Source of the DNA: Mesorhizobium sp. 65-26
GTDB lineage: Bacteria > Pseudomonadota > Alphaproteobacteria > Rhizobiales > Rhizobiaceae
Direction of reading: 5' to 3'
Length of the DNA stretch: 64,000 nt
NCBI GenBank assembly: GCA_001899205.1
Contig: MKVL01000009.1
Location: 115,032 to 179,031, forward strand
Of this stretch, positions 26,549 to 35,476 are shown piece after piece; within the stretch, counting starts at the first letter, position 1, and each line of letters starts with the position of its first letter. A model generated the notes under the pieces. It had not been told where the DNA came from and ran no database searches. It saw only the letters and a list, made by a program, of their open reading frames with translations. The translations under genes and the position numbers were made by a program.

Positions 26549-27862
26549 TTGGCCAGCATGGCGCGGGTCATCCAATCCAGGCCGCGCTGTCGACAGAGCG
26601 AAGAAGCGACCCGGCAATCCATGCTCTCTGCTTTGAAGCAGGCGACACGAATCAAGCCCGACGCAGGTCGACGCGGATGGGCGTCGCTGATTTCGGCCGA
26701 CTTGGCGGCCAAGGAGTCAGGTCATATAGTTGGCAACGATACGTTTGCTTCGACGGGGGCGTCGCGGGTGGAAGCCGTCGCTGATGAATTGGTGGATGCG
26801 ATCTACGAAGCGGCCGTGCTGCCGGAAACCTGGCCAGCCGTTCTTGAAAGGATCGCCCAAAGCGTCCAGGCCGTTGGCGGCGTTCTATTCGCCGTCGACG
26901 GGTTGCGCGGAGGCAGTTGGGCCGCTTCGGAGGCCCTGGTCCACGTCATGGGACCGGTGGCTGAAATGGCCGAGCGCAACACGCGTCCGCAGCGCGGCCT
27001 GGCCAAGCGCTACGCCGGCTTCATGGCCGATCTCGATTTCCTGACTTTGGACGAGAAGGAAAGCGATCCGCTTTACACGGAGATCCTGAAGCCAAACGGG
27101 CTTGCCTGGGGATGCGGCTCCGTCATTCCCGTCCCCAGCGGCGACCTTCTGGTTTTCGATTTCGAGAGAACAAGCGAGGTCGGCGTCTTTGATCGCACTG
27201 CGCTGGACACGCTCGACAGCTACCGCCCTCACCTGGCCAGAGCCGGGCTGATGGCGTCGCGCCTGCAACTTGCGCGCGCTCAGACGGCCACCACCGTCAT
27301 GCAGACGCTTGGCCTGCCGGGCGCCGTTATCGGCAGTCGCGGCCGGGTGCTGGCCATGAATGACCTGCTGGAGAAATTGTCGCCGCAGATTTACGCGAGG
27401 GCGCGGGATCGGCTGACCTTGGACCATGCGCCAGCGAACGCCATTCTCGAACAGGCGCTCGCCGACATCGAAACCAGAAACGAAGCGGTCCGCTCGATTG
27501 CCGTCCCCGCCGGCTTGGATGGCATAAGCCTGGTCGGTCACGTCATCCCGATCCGCAGGCAGGCGCACGACATCTTCGCGAGCGCCACGGCGCTCTTTGT
27601 CGCCACCCCTCTCGCCGCTCCCGCGTCACCCGACATCGGCCTGCTTTGCGGCCTCTTCGACCTCACTCCGGCCGAAGATCGCGTCGCGAGAGCCTTCGCC
27701 GAGGGTCATAGTGTCGAAAGCGGCGCCGCGGCCTTGTCGATCTCGCCGGAGACGGTTCGCACCCAACTCAAGCGGGTCATGGCAAAGACAGGGACGTCGC
27801 GACAGGCCGAACTGGTCCAGTTGCTGGCCGGCACGACCTCGTTCCCGTTGAGGCGCGAATGA
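26549..27862 (+). CDS. LuxR-type helix-turn-helix transcriptional regulator with N-terminal sensor region
   Basis: Up to 437 residues. The C-terminal 60 are a LuxR-type HTH (LTPAEDRVARAFAEGHSVES, then SISPETVRTQLKRVMAKTG). The preceding 300 residues resemble the GAF/PAS-like sensor of rhizobial stand-alone LuxR proteins; there is no receiver or autoinducer domain I recognise. The start is uncertain: the first 73 residues from the ATG look atypical, and a GTG at 26768 begins where the family pattern begins (VEAVADELVDAIYEAAVLPE). Divergent from the aminotransferase operon, with operator 2 in between, so it may be a second-tier regulator of the pathway. Confidence 0.8.
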   Translation: MASMARVIQSRPRCRQSEEATRQSMLSALKQATRIKPDAGRRGWASLISADLAAKESGHIVGNDTFASTGASRVEAVADELVDAIYEAAVLPETWPAVLERIAQSVQAVGGVLFAVDGLRGGSWAASEALVHVMGPVAEMAERNTRPQRGLAKRYAGFMADLDFLTLDEKESDPLYTEILKPNGLAWGCGSVIPVPSGDLLVFDFERTSEVGVFDRTALDTLDSYRPHLARAGLMASRLQLARAQTATTVMQTLGLPGAVIGSRGRVLAMNDLLEKLSPQIYARARDRLTLDHAPANAILEQALADIETRNEAVRSIAVPAGLDGISLVGHVIPIRRQAHDIFASATALFVATPLAAPASPDIGLLCGLFDLTPAEDRVARAFAEGHSVESGAAALSISPETVRTQLKRVMAKTGTSRQAELVQLLAGTTSFPLRRE

Positions 27863-28055
27863 CGGCTCCGTCCGTCTGGAGACCTCAGAATATCCATCCA
27901 GCCTGAGCCCAAGTTGGAGTGGGAGATGGGACGAGGCACACAGCACCCCAGATACCGAAGCACTCGCCATCGACATCACCCAATCCGCGGGTTGCCTTCG
28001 TCGTCATCGAAACCTATACGCCGCGCAGCGTCGATTATCCGAGAAGGGCTCAGCC

Positions 28056-28775
28056 GTGGCCGTGGTGGTGGTTGCAATCCTCGACCGGGACAACTGGACA
28101 GCCAACACGGATATCATCGTGGTGGTTGACGCCGACAAGCGCCGTCTCGTCTGGGTGCCACGCGACCTCTGGTCGCCACTTGTCAACGATCGCGTCAACG
28201 CGGCCTTCGCGAAGGGCGGTGGCGGGCTGTTGCTCGATGCCCTCGCGGAACTTGGCCTCGCCGCCGGGAGCGTGCTTTGCCTGCGGCGCGCCGCCAGCGA
28301 AGCCGCGCTCGAAGGCGCCAGCGTAACCATTCCGGTGAGCGAGCCGCTGGATTTCTGGTACCCGGTCACCCCCACCAGCCGGATCGAGGATGGCCGCGTC
28401 GAAGTGTCGTTCAGGCCGCCAGGGGAAACGCTATCAGGCGTGCGCCTGCATCAGTGGATCGGCGCACGCACAATGGTAAACGGCAAGGGCACCGATTTTC
28501 ACCGCATGAAGCGCCAGACCGTGTTCCTGCGCGCGCTGATCGCGCAAGGCTTCGATTTCCGCCGGGCGCTGAAGGACCCCGAACTGGTGAATATCCACGG
28601 CGAAGACCCATTGCCGCTTCTGGCTCGCGTCAGCGCCAATTGGCGCATGCAACTCCATGACTGGGTCGCCGACGCTGTCGTCGACGGGAAGATGGTGCTG
28701 GTGCAGCGCAAGCCCAAACCATGGTGGCGTCGGCAGTTGCGCCGGCTGCGGCTTGCCCTCAAGCGGCACCGATGA
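28056..28775 (+). CDS. LytR-CpsA-Psr (LCP)-like protein without membrane anchor
   Basis: 239 residues from a GTG with AGAAGG 8 nt upstream. The LCP core can be followed: NTDIIVVVDADKRRLVWVPR near the start, NAAFAKGG (about 50), a VTIPVSEPLDFWYP block (about 90) and GTDFHRMKRQTVFLRAL (about 148), matching the D-x-x-R-x-x-R-Q phosphate-binding part. LCP proteins join glycopolymers from a lipid carrier to the envelope. This one has no N-terminal membrane helix or signal and ends in a very basic tail, so its place in the cell is unclear. The frame stays open upstream without an ATG, so an upstream start lost by mutation is possible. Confidence 0.6.
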   Translation: MAVVVVAILDRDNWTANTDIIVVVDADKRRLVWVPRDLWSPLVNDRVNAAFAKGGGGLLLDALAELGLAAGSVLCLRRAASEAALEGASVTIPVSEPLDFWYPVTPTSRIEDGRVEVSFRPPGETLSGVRLHQWIGARTMVNGKGTDFHRMKRQTVFLRALIAQGFDFRRALKDPELVNIHGEDPLPLLARVSANWRMQLHDWVADAVVDGKMVLVQRKPKPWWRRQLRRLRLALKRHR

Positions 28776-28858
28776 TGTCGGATCGAGGCCTGAACGCGGT
28801 TTGGGCGTAGGCCCGCCGGGCGAGAACCCCAACAAACTCGAGCCCGGCGAGCCTACAA

Positions 28859-28880
28859 CCCGATCGGTAAGCCGATCGGG
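28859..28880. repeat. Perfect 9-bp hairpin with TAAG loop
   Basis: CCCGATCGG and CCGATCGGG flank a 4-nt loop, 84 bp after the LCP-like gene and before the convergent hdaA. No T run follows on either strand, so it is a possible weak bidirectional terminator or a small repeat element. Confidence 0.5.
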
Positions 28881-28930
28881 ACCGGGGTCAGCCGGCGTCA
28901 TACACGTTGCAAGATGGATGCCAGCGCGCC

Positions 28931-28947
28931 TGTCCCCGAATGGGACA
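28931..28947. repeat. TGTCCC-N5-GGGACA palindrome
   Basis: A perfect 6-bp inverted repeat, nested in a longer imperfect one (GCAAGA at 28911 to TCTTGC at about 28961, with CCAG/CTGG between). A related GTCCC-N5-GGGAC lies at 58628-58642 upstream of the OMP gene. It may be an operator or the stem of a terminator between convergent genes. Confidence 0.4.
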
Positions 28948-28984
28948 CCTGGCCGTCTTGCGACGGCGCGCTTAGGGCCGGATT

Positions 28985-29686
28985 CTAGATGTCGAACTCG
29001 CCCTGCCCCTCATCGAGAGCGCTGACGGTCTCGGCGGCGAGCGCACGGGTGATCGGCATCTTGCGTTCCAGCGCCAGGCGATCGAGCCTTTGCACGACCC
29101 GCATGGCGGTGGCGAGCGACCGCTCGATGCGGCGCACCAGATACTGCACGACATGCGGCTCGACCTGGATCTGGCGGTCGGCGAACAGCTTGGTGATGAT
29201 CCCGGCCAGCAGCAGATCGTCGGGCTCGTGGATCTCGACGGTCGCGGCGGCCTTCAGCCGGGAGGCCAGATCGGGCAGCGCCACGCCCCAGGCCGCCGGG
29301 AAGCGCCTTGCCGTCAACAACAGGTGAGTGCCGCCGGAGCGCACCGTGTTGATCAGGTGGAACAGGCCTTGCTCGTCGACCGGCGCCGCGTCGATGTCGT
29401 CGATCACCGCCGGTCGCGCGCCGAGATCGGCCACGCCCTCGCCGATGCGGCGGGGATCGACGGCGAGCGCGGCGGTTCGCGCCCGCCAGATCGAAGCCAG
29501 ATGCGTCTTGCCGGACCCGGCAGGGCCGGCAAGGACCACGACGGGCGCAGGCCAATCCGGCCAGCGATCGACAAGCGAAACCGCCTCGGCGTTGGCCGCC
29601 GAGACGATGAGATCGTCGCGCGAATAGGCGGTGCCATGGCCGAGATCGAGCGGCAGTTGACGTGGCGGGTCGGTGCGGATCGACAT
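28985..29686 (-). CDS. hdaA: HdaA, DnaA-related regulator of replication initiation
   Basis: 233 residues from the ATG at 29686, one base after the stop of the AI-2E transporter gene. It keeps the AAA+ part of DnaA (Walker A LAGPAGSGKTHLA, Walker B-like AVIDDIDA) but lacks the DNA-binding domain IV. The N-terminal RQLPLDLGH matches the beta-clamp binding motif used by Hda proteins, which stimulate ATP hydrolysis on DnaA after replication starts. Alphaproteobacterial homologues sit in this same purN-purM-transporter neighbourhood. Confidence 0.88.
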   Translation of the reverse strand: MSIRTDPPRQLPLDLGHGTAYSRDDLIVSAANAEAVSLVDRWPDWPAPVVVLAGPAGSGKTHLASIWRARTAALAVDPRRIGEGVADLGARPAVIDDIDAAPVDEQGLFHLINTVRSGGTHLLLTARRFPAAWGVALPDLASRLKAAATVEIHEPDDLLLAGIITKLFADRQIQVEPHVVQYLVRRIERSLATAMRVVQRLDRLALERKMPITRALAAETVSALDEGQGEFDI

Positions 29687-29687
29687 T

Positions 29688-30887
29688 TCAGCCACGCGGC
29701 GAGCGGTGGCCGCCGCCGCGATCGGCGGGCAATGGCGGCACGGACTCTTCCTCATGGCCCTTGTAGAAAGGCGATTCGAGATAACGGCCGATGGCAAAGC
29801 GCACCAGGACGGCGATTGCCGCGGAAGCCGGCACGGCGATCAGCAGACCGACGAAGCCGAACAGCGCGCCGAAGGCGAACAGCGCGAACATCAGCCAGAC
29901 TGGGTGCAGGCCGACGCTCTTGCCGACCAGCCGAGGCTGCAGGATGTTGCCCTCGATGAGCTGGCCGACGAAGAACACGCAGGCCACGGCCAGCACCATC
30001 GTCCAGTCCGGCCAGAACTGGACGAAGGCCACGCCGACGGCGAGCACCAGGCCGGTGAGCGACCCGACATAGGGGATGAAAGAGATCAGCCCGGAAAAGA
30101 AGCCGATAAGGATGGCGAAGTTCAGCCCGGTCAGGGTCAGGCCGGTGGCATACATGCCGCCCAGCACGAGGCAGAGCGTACCCTGCCCGCGCACGAAGCC
30201 CGCCGTGGCGGTGTTGATGTCGCGGGCGAGCGCCCGGACCGTTTCAACGTGGTCGCGTGGCACCCAGCTGTCGACCTCGGCCACCATCCGATCCCAGTCG
30301 AGCAGCATGTAGAAGGCGACCACCGGGGTGACGACGAAGAGGCTGACCACCGAGACCAGCGCCACACCCGAACTCCAGATCGAGGTGAAGACGGTGGTGA
30401 GCAGACTGAATCCCGACGTCAGAAGCGAGTTCAGTCCGTCGCGCAAACCGCTGGTGCTGACGCCAAAGCGCTGCTCCAGCCATTTCGGATCGAAGCTGGT
30501 GATCAGCGATTGAAGGCGGGTGAGATATTCCGGCAGCTTGCGTGCGAAATCGGCCATCTGCGTGGCCAGCACCGGCACCAGGATGACGAAGGCCAGCACG
30601 ACGATGACGACGAAGGCAATGAGGATGACGACCGTCGCCATCAGCCTGGAAAGGCCGAGCCGCTCCAGCCGGTCGGCGACCGGATCGAGGAAATAGGCGA
30701 GCACCATGCCGGCGACGAAGGGCAGCAGAATGCCTGAGAAGACGTACAGGAACAGCGCCAGCAGGACAGCGGAGCCCAGCCAGAAGAAAGCCTGGCGGCG
30801 AAGCGCCAGGCCGGCCGCGACCTCCACGGCCTCGCTGTCAGCTGTCTGTATTGGAGCCGCCCGTCTGGGAGCCTTCGCCATAACCAC
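29688..30887 (-). CDS. AI-2E family transporter (PerM-type permease)
   Basis: Up to 399 residues, starting at 30887 or at the ATG two codons later. Seven to eight hydrophobic segments are visible, with the large central extramembrane region and the family block IGFFSGLISFIPYVGSLTG (about 260). Family members export small molecules or act as cation/proton antiporters, and the role of this branch is unknown. The 5' end overlaps the CDP-alcohol phosphotransferase gene by up to 50 bp, a strong sign of cotranscription in the purN-to-hdaA chromosomal block. Confidence 0.87.
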   Translation of the reverse strand: MVMAKAPRRAAPIQTADSEAVEVAAGLALRRQAFFWLGSAVLLALFLYVFSGILLPFVAGMVLAYFLDPVADRLERLGLSRLMATVVILIAFVVIVVLAFVILVPVLATQMADFARKLPEYLTRLQSLITSFDPKWLEQRFGVSTSGLRDGLNSLLTSGFSLLTTVFTSIWSSGVALVSVVSLFVVTPVVAFYMLLDWDRMVAEVDSWVPRDHVETVRALARDINTATAGFVRGQGTLCLVLGGMYATGLTLTGLNFAILIGFFSGLISFIPYVGSLTGLVLAVGVAFVQFWPDWTMVLAVACVFFVGQLIEGNILQPRLVGKSVGLHPVWLMFALFAFGALFGFVGLLIAVPASAAIAVLVRFAIGRYLESPFYKGHEEESVPPLPADRGGGHRSPRG

Positions 30888-31410
30888 TCATATGCCTCAG
30901 CCAAGCCACGAGATAGGCCGCGGCCGAAGCCACGGTCAAGACCCCGGACAGCAATACGAGCGCCGGCCGCAGCGGATCGAGATGGACGGCAAGCGCGAGT
31001 TCGCCAAGCACGACGGCAGCGAGGACGATCTGGATGGCCGTGTTCATCTTGGACACCAGCAGCGGTTTCATCTCGATGGGATGGGCCATGACGGTGGAAA
31101 GCAGCACGGCGCAAACGATCAGCCCATCCCGGGAAACCATGGTCACCACCAGCCACAATGGCAATTGCCCGATGAAGCCCATGACCACGAAGACCGAGAC
31201 CAGCAGCAGCTTGTCGGCTATCGGGTCGAGATAGGCTCCCAGCCTGGACTGCTGATTGAAATGGCGGGCGATGAAACCGTCGACGCCATCCGAGATGCCG
31301 GCGACCAGAAAGCCGGCGAATGCCCAGTCCCAGCGCGCCTGCAGCATGGCGAGCACGACGGCAGGCACCAGCACCAGCCGCAGGATCGAGATCAGGTTTG
31401 GGATGGTCAC
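30838..31410 (-). CDS. CDP-alcohol phosphatidyltransferase family protein
   Basis: 190 residues from the GTG at 31410, where the typical opening [16 protein letters not shown] begins; longer in-frame starts add a hydrophilic tail unlike the family. The signature D-G-x2-A-R-x8-G-x3-D-x3-D is present ([11 protein letters not shown], then [11 protein letters not shown]). It is an integral membrane enzyme joining an alcohol to a CDP-activated lipid. A second enzyme of this class, the clearer PgsA, lies at 54.9 kb, so this one may be a cardiolipin-type or other head-group synthase. Confidence 0.85.
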   Translation of the reverse strand: MTIPNLISILRLVLVPAVVLAMLQARWDWAFAGFLVAGISDGVDGFIARHFNQQSRLGAYLDPIADKLLLVSVFVVMGFIGQLPLWLVVTMVSRDGLIVCAVLLSTVMAHPIEMKPLLVSKMNTAIQIVLAAVVLGELALAVHLDPLRPALVLLSGVLTVASAAAYLVAWLRHMSGYGEGSQTGGSNTDS

Positions 31411-31654
31411 ACGATGTCCCGTCGAGTCTTTGCCGGAGATAGATGATGGGTATGGGACGGGTGTACAAGTGGCGTGCCTTGCGCTTGGTGGAGCCGGGCG
31501 ATTGAACCGTGAAGTCTCGGGCTTAGCCAATCGCCCGAGCCAGGCCGTAAACTTGCTCGCTTTCCACGGTTTTGTAGACCGGAATGGCTGTCATCCTTGC
31601 TCCCCGAAACCATTCATGCGAAGAGCCCGCAATGGAAACGGGAACGAGCCAGAC

Positions 31655-32734
31655 ATGAGCAAGGGCGACAAGGCCAAGCGCAAGAACGGGCTCACCTACG
31701 CCGAGGCAGGCGTCGATATCGACGCCGGCAACCTCATGGTCGAGAAGATCAAGCCGCTGGTGCGTTCGACGCGGCGGCCCGGGGCGGACGGCGAGATCGG
31801 CGGTTTCGGCGGCCTGTTCGACCTCAAGGCCGCGGGCTTTACCGATCCGGTCCTGGTTGCGGCCAATGACGGCGTCGGCACCAAGCTGAAGATCGCCATC
31901 GACGCGGGCAAGCACGATACGATCGGCATCGACCTCGTCGCCATGTGCGTCAACGACATCGTCGTGCAGGGCGCCGAGCCGCTGTTCTTCCTCGACTATT
32001 TCGCCACCGGCAAGCTCGATCCCGACCAGGGCGCCTCGATCGTCGGCGGCATTGCCGAAGGCTGTCGCCAAGCCGGCTGCGCGCTGATCGGCGGCGAAAC
32101 GGCCGAAATGCCCGGCATGTATCACGGCAAGGACTACGATCTCGCCGGCTTTGCCGTCGGCGCGGCCGAACGCGGCCAGCTGCTGCCCACGGACGACATC
32201 GTCGAAGGCGACGTGCTGCTCGGCCTCGCGTCGTCGGGCCTTCACTCCAACGGGTTTTCGCTGGTGCGCCGCATCGTGGCCGCCAGCGGTCTTGCCTGGA
32301 GCGATCCGGCTCCCTTCAACGACGAGGCCACGCTCGCCGAGGCGCTGCTGGAGCCGACCCGCATCTACGTCAAATCGATCCTGCGGGCGATCCGCAACAC
32401 GCATGGCATCAAGGCGCTCGCCCATATCACCGGCGGCGGGTTTCCCGAGAATATTCCGCGCGTGCTGCCCAAGGACTTTTCCGCTGAACTCGATCTCGAG
32501 GCGATCGAGGTCCCTGCAGTGTTCTCCTGGCTGGCCAAGACCGGCGGCGTCGCGCCGGAAGAGATGATGCGCACCTTCAATTGCGGCATCGGCATGGTCC
32601 TGGCCGTCGCCTCCGGCCAAGCGGCGCAGGTCGCCGCCGTGCTTCAGGAGGCCGGCGAGACTGTGACGCCGATCGGCCGCATCGTGCCGCGCCGGGATGC
32701 AGGCGTGATCTACAGGGGCTCGATCAGCCTATGA
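31655..32734 (+). CDS. purM: Phosphoribosylformylglycinamidine cyclo-ligase (PurM)
   Basis: 359 residues from the ATG at 31655 ([19 protein letters not shown]), the start that fits the family. It closes the imidazole ring to make AIR in purine synthesis. Visible motifs are [36 protein letters not shown] and [17 protein letters not shown]. The stop overlaps the purN start by ATGA. The upstream 244-bp gap separates it from a divergent phosphotransferase gene and should hold its promoter. Confidence 0.96.
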   Translation: MSKGDKAKRKNGLTYAEAGVDIDAGNLMVEKIKPLVRSTRRPGADGEIGGFGGLFDLKAAGFTDPVLVAANDGVGTKLKIAIDAGKHDTIGIDLVAMCVNDIVVQGAEPLFFLDYFATGKLDPDQGASIVGGIAEGCRQAGCALIGGETAEMPGMYHGKDYDLAGFAVGAAERGQLLPTDDIVEGDVLLGLASSGLHSNGFSLVRRIVAASGLAWSDPAPFNDEATLAEALLEPTRIYVKSILRAIRNTHGIKALAHITGGGFPENIPRVLPKDFSAELDLEAIEVPAVFSWLAKTGGVAPEEMMRTFNCGIGMVLAVASGQAAQVAAVLQEAGETVTPIGRIVPRRDAGVIYRGSISL

Positions 32735-33438
32735 GCAGGAAACGCACCGTCATTCTGATCTCGGGGCGCGGGTCCAACATGACGGCGCTGATCGCCGCGG
32801 CCGGCGATCCGGACTACCCCGTCGAGATCGTCGGCGTCATCTCCGACCGGGCGGACGCCGCCGGCCTCAACATCGCCAAGGCGCGCGGCATCGCAACGCA
32901 GGTCGTCGCGCGCGCCGACCACCCCAGCCGGGAAGCGCATGACGGCGCGATCGATGCCGCCTTGTCGGCGTTCGGTGCGGAGATCGTCGCGCTGGCCGGC
33001 TATATGCGGCTGCTCACCCCCGGCTTTGTCGAGAAATGGCAGGGGCGCATGATCAACATCCATCCTGCCCTGCTGCCCGCCTTCAAGGGACTGGATACGC
33101 ACGCGCGCGCGCTCCATGCTGGCATGCGCATCCACGGTTGCACGGTGCATTTCGTGACGCCCGAGATGGATGACGGCCCGATCATCGCGCAGGCCGCAGT
33201 GCCAGTCATGGCCGGCGATACCGAGGACACGCTGGCCGCCCGCGTGCTGAAGGCCGAACATCGGCTCTACCCGCTGGCGCTGGGGCTTGTCGCCGAGGGC
33301 AAGGCCCGCATGGAAAACGGCCGCACGGTGCTCGCGCACTTCACTGACGATGCGGAAAACGGCGCCGCCGTGGTGATGGCGCCGGACCCGCTGCGCGAGG
33401 AAGCCGATCTGGAACATCTGGCGCGGATCACACCGTAG
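32731..33438 (+). CDS. purN: Phosphoribosylglycinamide formyltransferase (PurN)
   Basis: 235 residues, translationally coupled to purM. It transfers a formyl group from 10-formyl-THF to GAR. The GAR-binding [10 protein letters not shown] is at the N-terminus, and the catalytic Asn-His-Asp set is in [16 protein letters not shown] and [13 protein letters not shown]. The C-terminus is about 20-30 residues longer than the E. coli enzyme, as in other rhizobia. Confidence 0.96.
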   Translation: MSRKRTVILISGRGSNMTALIAAAGDPDYPVEIVGVISDRADAAGLNIAKARGIATQVVARADHPSREAHDGAIDAALSAFGAEIVALAGYMRLLTPGFVEKWQGRMINIHPALLPAFKGLDTHARALHAGMRIHGCTVHFVTPEMDDGPIIAQAAVPVMAGDTEDTLAARVLKAEHRLYPLALGLVAEGKARMENGRTVLAHFTDDAENGAAVVMAPDPLREEADLEHLARITP

Positions 33439-33472
33439 AAATTTGAGAGCCCTAATCGGAGCCCCGAAGACT

Positions 33473-33805
33473 TTGGACATCTTCGACAGCGCGGTCCGGA
33501 CCAGGGGCGATCTTGCCGGTGTCTTCGAATATGAAGAGATGGCCGAGCCGCAAAATGCCTCAGCCTATTTCTATCTGTATCGGAAGGAAGCCGAGACAGT
33601 CGGCTCCGTTCTCGGCGCGATCCATATCCGATCAGGCCCATGGCCCATCACTGAGGCCGATATTGCCGTCCAGTGGAACGACAACGAACAACGTGTCGGC
33701 CTCTTCGTGTTCGGCGCGTTGGTGGCAGTCTTTGATGTCGCAACAGGGGCGCAGTATGGTGGTCAGTACGGCAAGGATTTCCATCCAGAAATTCCCTGGT
33801 CCTGA
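33473..33805 (+). CDS. Hypothetical protein
   Basis: About 110 residues from a TTG with CGGAG upstream; an in-frame TTG at 33443 is an alternative, so the start is uncertain. The product is small, acidic and soluble, with aromatic-rich segments (YFYLYRKEAE, QYGGQYGKDF) and no signal peptide or membrane span. I do not recognise a family. It lies between purN and the phosphatase gene, with 3 bp to the latter, so it is probably cotranscribed with it. Confidence 0.65.
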   Translation: MDIFDSAVRTRGDLAGVFEYEEMAEPQNASAYFYLYRKEAETVGSVLGAIHIRSGPWPITEADIAVQWNDNEQRVGLFVFGALVAVFDVATGAQYGGQYGKDFHPEIPWS

Positions 33806-33808
33806 ACA

Positions 33809-34324
33809 ATGCCCGTGAAACAGCTGCTTCTGCTGCGCCATGCCAAGTCGAGCTGGGATGATCCCAAGCTGGACGATTTCGATCGGCCGCTCGGACCGCG
33901 TGGGCTGAAGACGGCGCCGCTGATGGGGCGCGAGCTTGCGCGGCGCGGCTGGCTTCCGGATCTGGCGCTGGTCTCGCCGGCGCTGCGGGCTCGCGACACC
34001 TGGCGGCTTGTCGCGGCCGAATTGTCCCGTCGTGTGCCGGTGGAATTCACCGAGACGCTCTACGAAGCAGCCGCGACGGATATTCTTGCCCTCGTGCGGC
34101 AGGCCAAGGCGGCGAACCTCATTATCGTCGGGCACAATCCCGGGCTTGAGGATTTCGCCTATCGGTTGGCCAGCCACGCATCGGACGACCGGGCGGTGGG
34201 GAAGCTGGAGGAGAAGTTCCCGACCGGAGCACTGGCTCGCTTCACCGTCGAGAGTAACTGGACGGATCTTGCCTTCGAGGGCGCCCGCCTCACCCATTGC
34301 GTGAGGCCAAGGGAATTGCGCTGA
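33809..34324 (+). CDS. SixA-type histidine phosphatase
   Basis: 171 residues of the histidine phosphatase superfamily. The phosphate-binding histidine is in LLLRHAKSSWDD at the N-terminus and the second in IIVGHNPGLED. SixA removes phosphate from histidine phosphotransfer proteins; rhizobial members are widespread and mostly uncharacterised. No signal peptide. Starts 3 bp after the preceding hypothetical gene. Confidence 0.88.
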   Translation: MPVKQLLLLRHAKSSWDDPKLDDFDRPLGPRGLKTAPLMGRELARRGWLPDLALVSPALRARDTWRLVAAELSRRVPVEFTETLYEAAATDILALVRQAKAANLIIVGHNPGLEDFAYRLASHASDDRAVGKLEEKFPTGALARFTVESNWTDLAFEGARLTHCVRPRELR

Positions 34325-34377
34325 CGGCAAGCGAGGCGGCGAAACAAGACGCCGCCCCGCCTTGGAAATAGCCGGGC

Positions 34378-34617
34378 TCAGTTGCCCCAGATGCCCTGCC
34401 CCGGCTCCGGCCAGGACTGCGCGGACGCCGGCGCGGGCTTCGGCATGACAGCCGCGCCATCCTGCGTGGCCTGATGCTTGTGGACCGAACCGGTGAGCAT
34501 GCGATCGACGCCGGCGGACGGCTGGCTGGCATCGTTGGAGCCATAGTGGTCGCTGCCGGCGAAGGCAGTGCCCATGGCGATGAGCATGGCGGCAGTGGTG
34601 AGAGCGATCCTGATCAT
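34378..34617 (-). CDS. DUF680 small secreted protein, copy 1
   Basis: 79 residues: a cleavable signal peptide (MIRIALTTAAMLIAMGTAFA), then GSDHYGSND, a VDRMLTGSV-type block and a GIWGN end, the pattern of Mesorhizobium DUF680 proteins. CAGGAA precedes the ATG. Predicted periplasmic or secreted; function unknown. One of four tandem minus-strand copies between 34.3 and 35.8 kb. Confidence 0.88.
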   Translation of the reverse strand: MIRIALTTAAMLIAMGTAFAGSDHYGSNDASQPSAGVDRMLTGSVHKHQATQDGAAVMPKPAPASAQSWPEPGQGIWGN

Positions 34618-34679
34618 TTCAAAATTCCTGTCCTTGAGTGAGATTTAGGTCGGAGAAGTCTCGTGGAATTCCGGGCGCC

Positions 34680-34925
34680 TCAGCGGCCCCAGAGACCGTC
34701 ATCATTGTGTCGGGCGACGAGGTGAGCGACGCTCTCACCCGAACTGGCCGGCGACTGAAACTGACGATGGTCCGCGTCCTTCATGGGGACCGAACCGGTG
34801 ATGGTCCGGTCGACGCCAGTCATGGGCTGGCCGGCATCGCCGGCGCCGTAGTGATCGCTGCCGGCGAAGGCGCTGCCCATGGCAGCGACCATGATACCCA
34901 CCGCGACGAATGCAATCCTGGTCAT
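34680..34925 (-). CDS. DUF680 small secreted protein, copy 2
   Basis: 81 residues from the ATG at 34925 (AAGGA upstream); the longer frame would hide the signal peptide. MTRIAFVAVGIMVAAMGSAFA is the leader, followed by GSDHYGAGDAGQP and VDRTITGSV, ending DGLWGR. This copy has the longest insert between the conserved ends and is the most diverged of the four. Confidence 0.85.
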   Translation of the reverse strand: MTRIAFVAVGIMVAAMGSAFAGSDHYGAGDAGQPMTGVDRTITGSVPMKDADHRQFQSPASSGESVAHLVARHNDDGLWGR

Positions 34926-35147
34926 TTCCCTGGTTCCTTGTGTTGTCGTTTCCGTTCGCGGCGCCTTGGGAGGATGGCCCGCTGATGACAAGACCTGGAA
35001 CCGTGCGGATTTATTCCCCGCAGCGAGCGTATTTTCGTCAACAGGAGAGTGCTTTCGCGAGAAGGCGATCTAAATAATAAAATGAAAACAGATAGATATC
35101 ATCTAGCGTCGTCAAATTGATTCAAGTTGGCCGGCGCAACAGGTTCA

Positions 35148-35179
35148 TAAAAAACAGAGCGGCGGGACAAGCCCGCCGC
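35148..35179 (-). terminator. Rho-independent terminator of DUF680 copy 3
   Basis: On the minus strand GCGGCGGG and CCCGCCGC pair around a 5-nt loop and are followed by CTCTGTTTTTT. It lies 28 bp after the stop at 35207, so copies 3 and 2 are separate transcripts. Confidence 0.8.
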
Positions 35180-35206
35180 TTTGAGGTCTTAGAGGTTCGG
35201 ATCGTA

Positions 35207-35425
35207 TCAGTGATTGCCGAAGAGGTCGCGGTCAGCACCCTGGGTCACAGGCTTCTGGACCTGCGCGGCCGACTTCTGGATCGAACCGGTAACGGTGGCG
35301 TCGACATTAGCGGGCGCGGTGACGGCCGGCTGGTTGACGTTGTTCGAGCCGAAGTTGTCAGAACCGGCAAAAGCGGCGCCGGTGGCAACGAGGAAAGCGG
35401 CAGCGGTAAGAGCGATCTTGTTCAT
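35207..35425 (-). CDS. DUF680 small secreted protein, copy 3
   Basis: 72 residues: leader MNKIALTAAAFLVATGAAFA, then GSDNFGSNNVNQP, VDATVTGSIQK and an end RDLFGNH that differs from the WG ends of the other copies. CAGGAG precedes the ATG. Its leader and mature N-terminus are almost identical to copy 4, so these two duplicated most recently. Confidence 0.88.
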   Translation of the reverse strand: MNKIALTAAAFLVATGAAFAGSDNFGSNNVNQPAVTAPANVDATVTGSIQKSAAQVQKPVTQGADRDLFGNH

Positions 35426-35476
35426 TTGAGTTACTCCTGATCTGAGTGAATGGGCTTTAAGCTGTCGGGCTGGACC

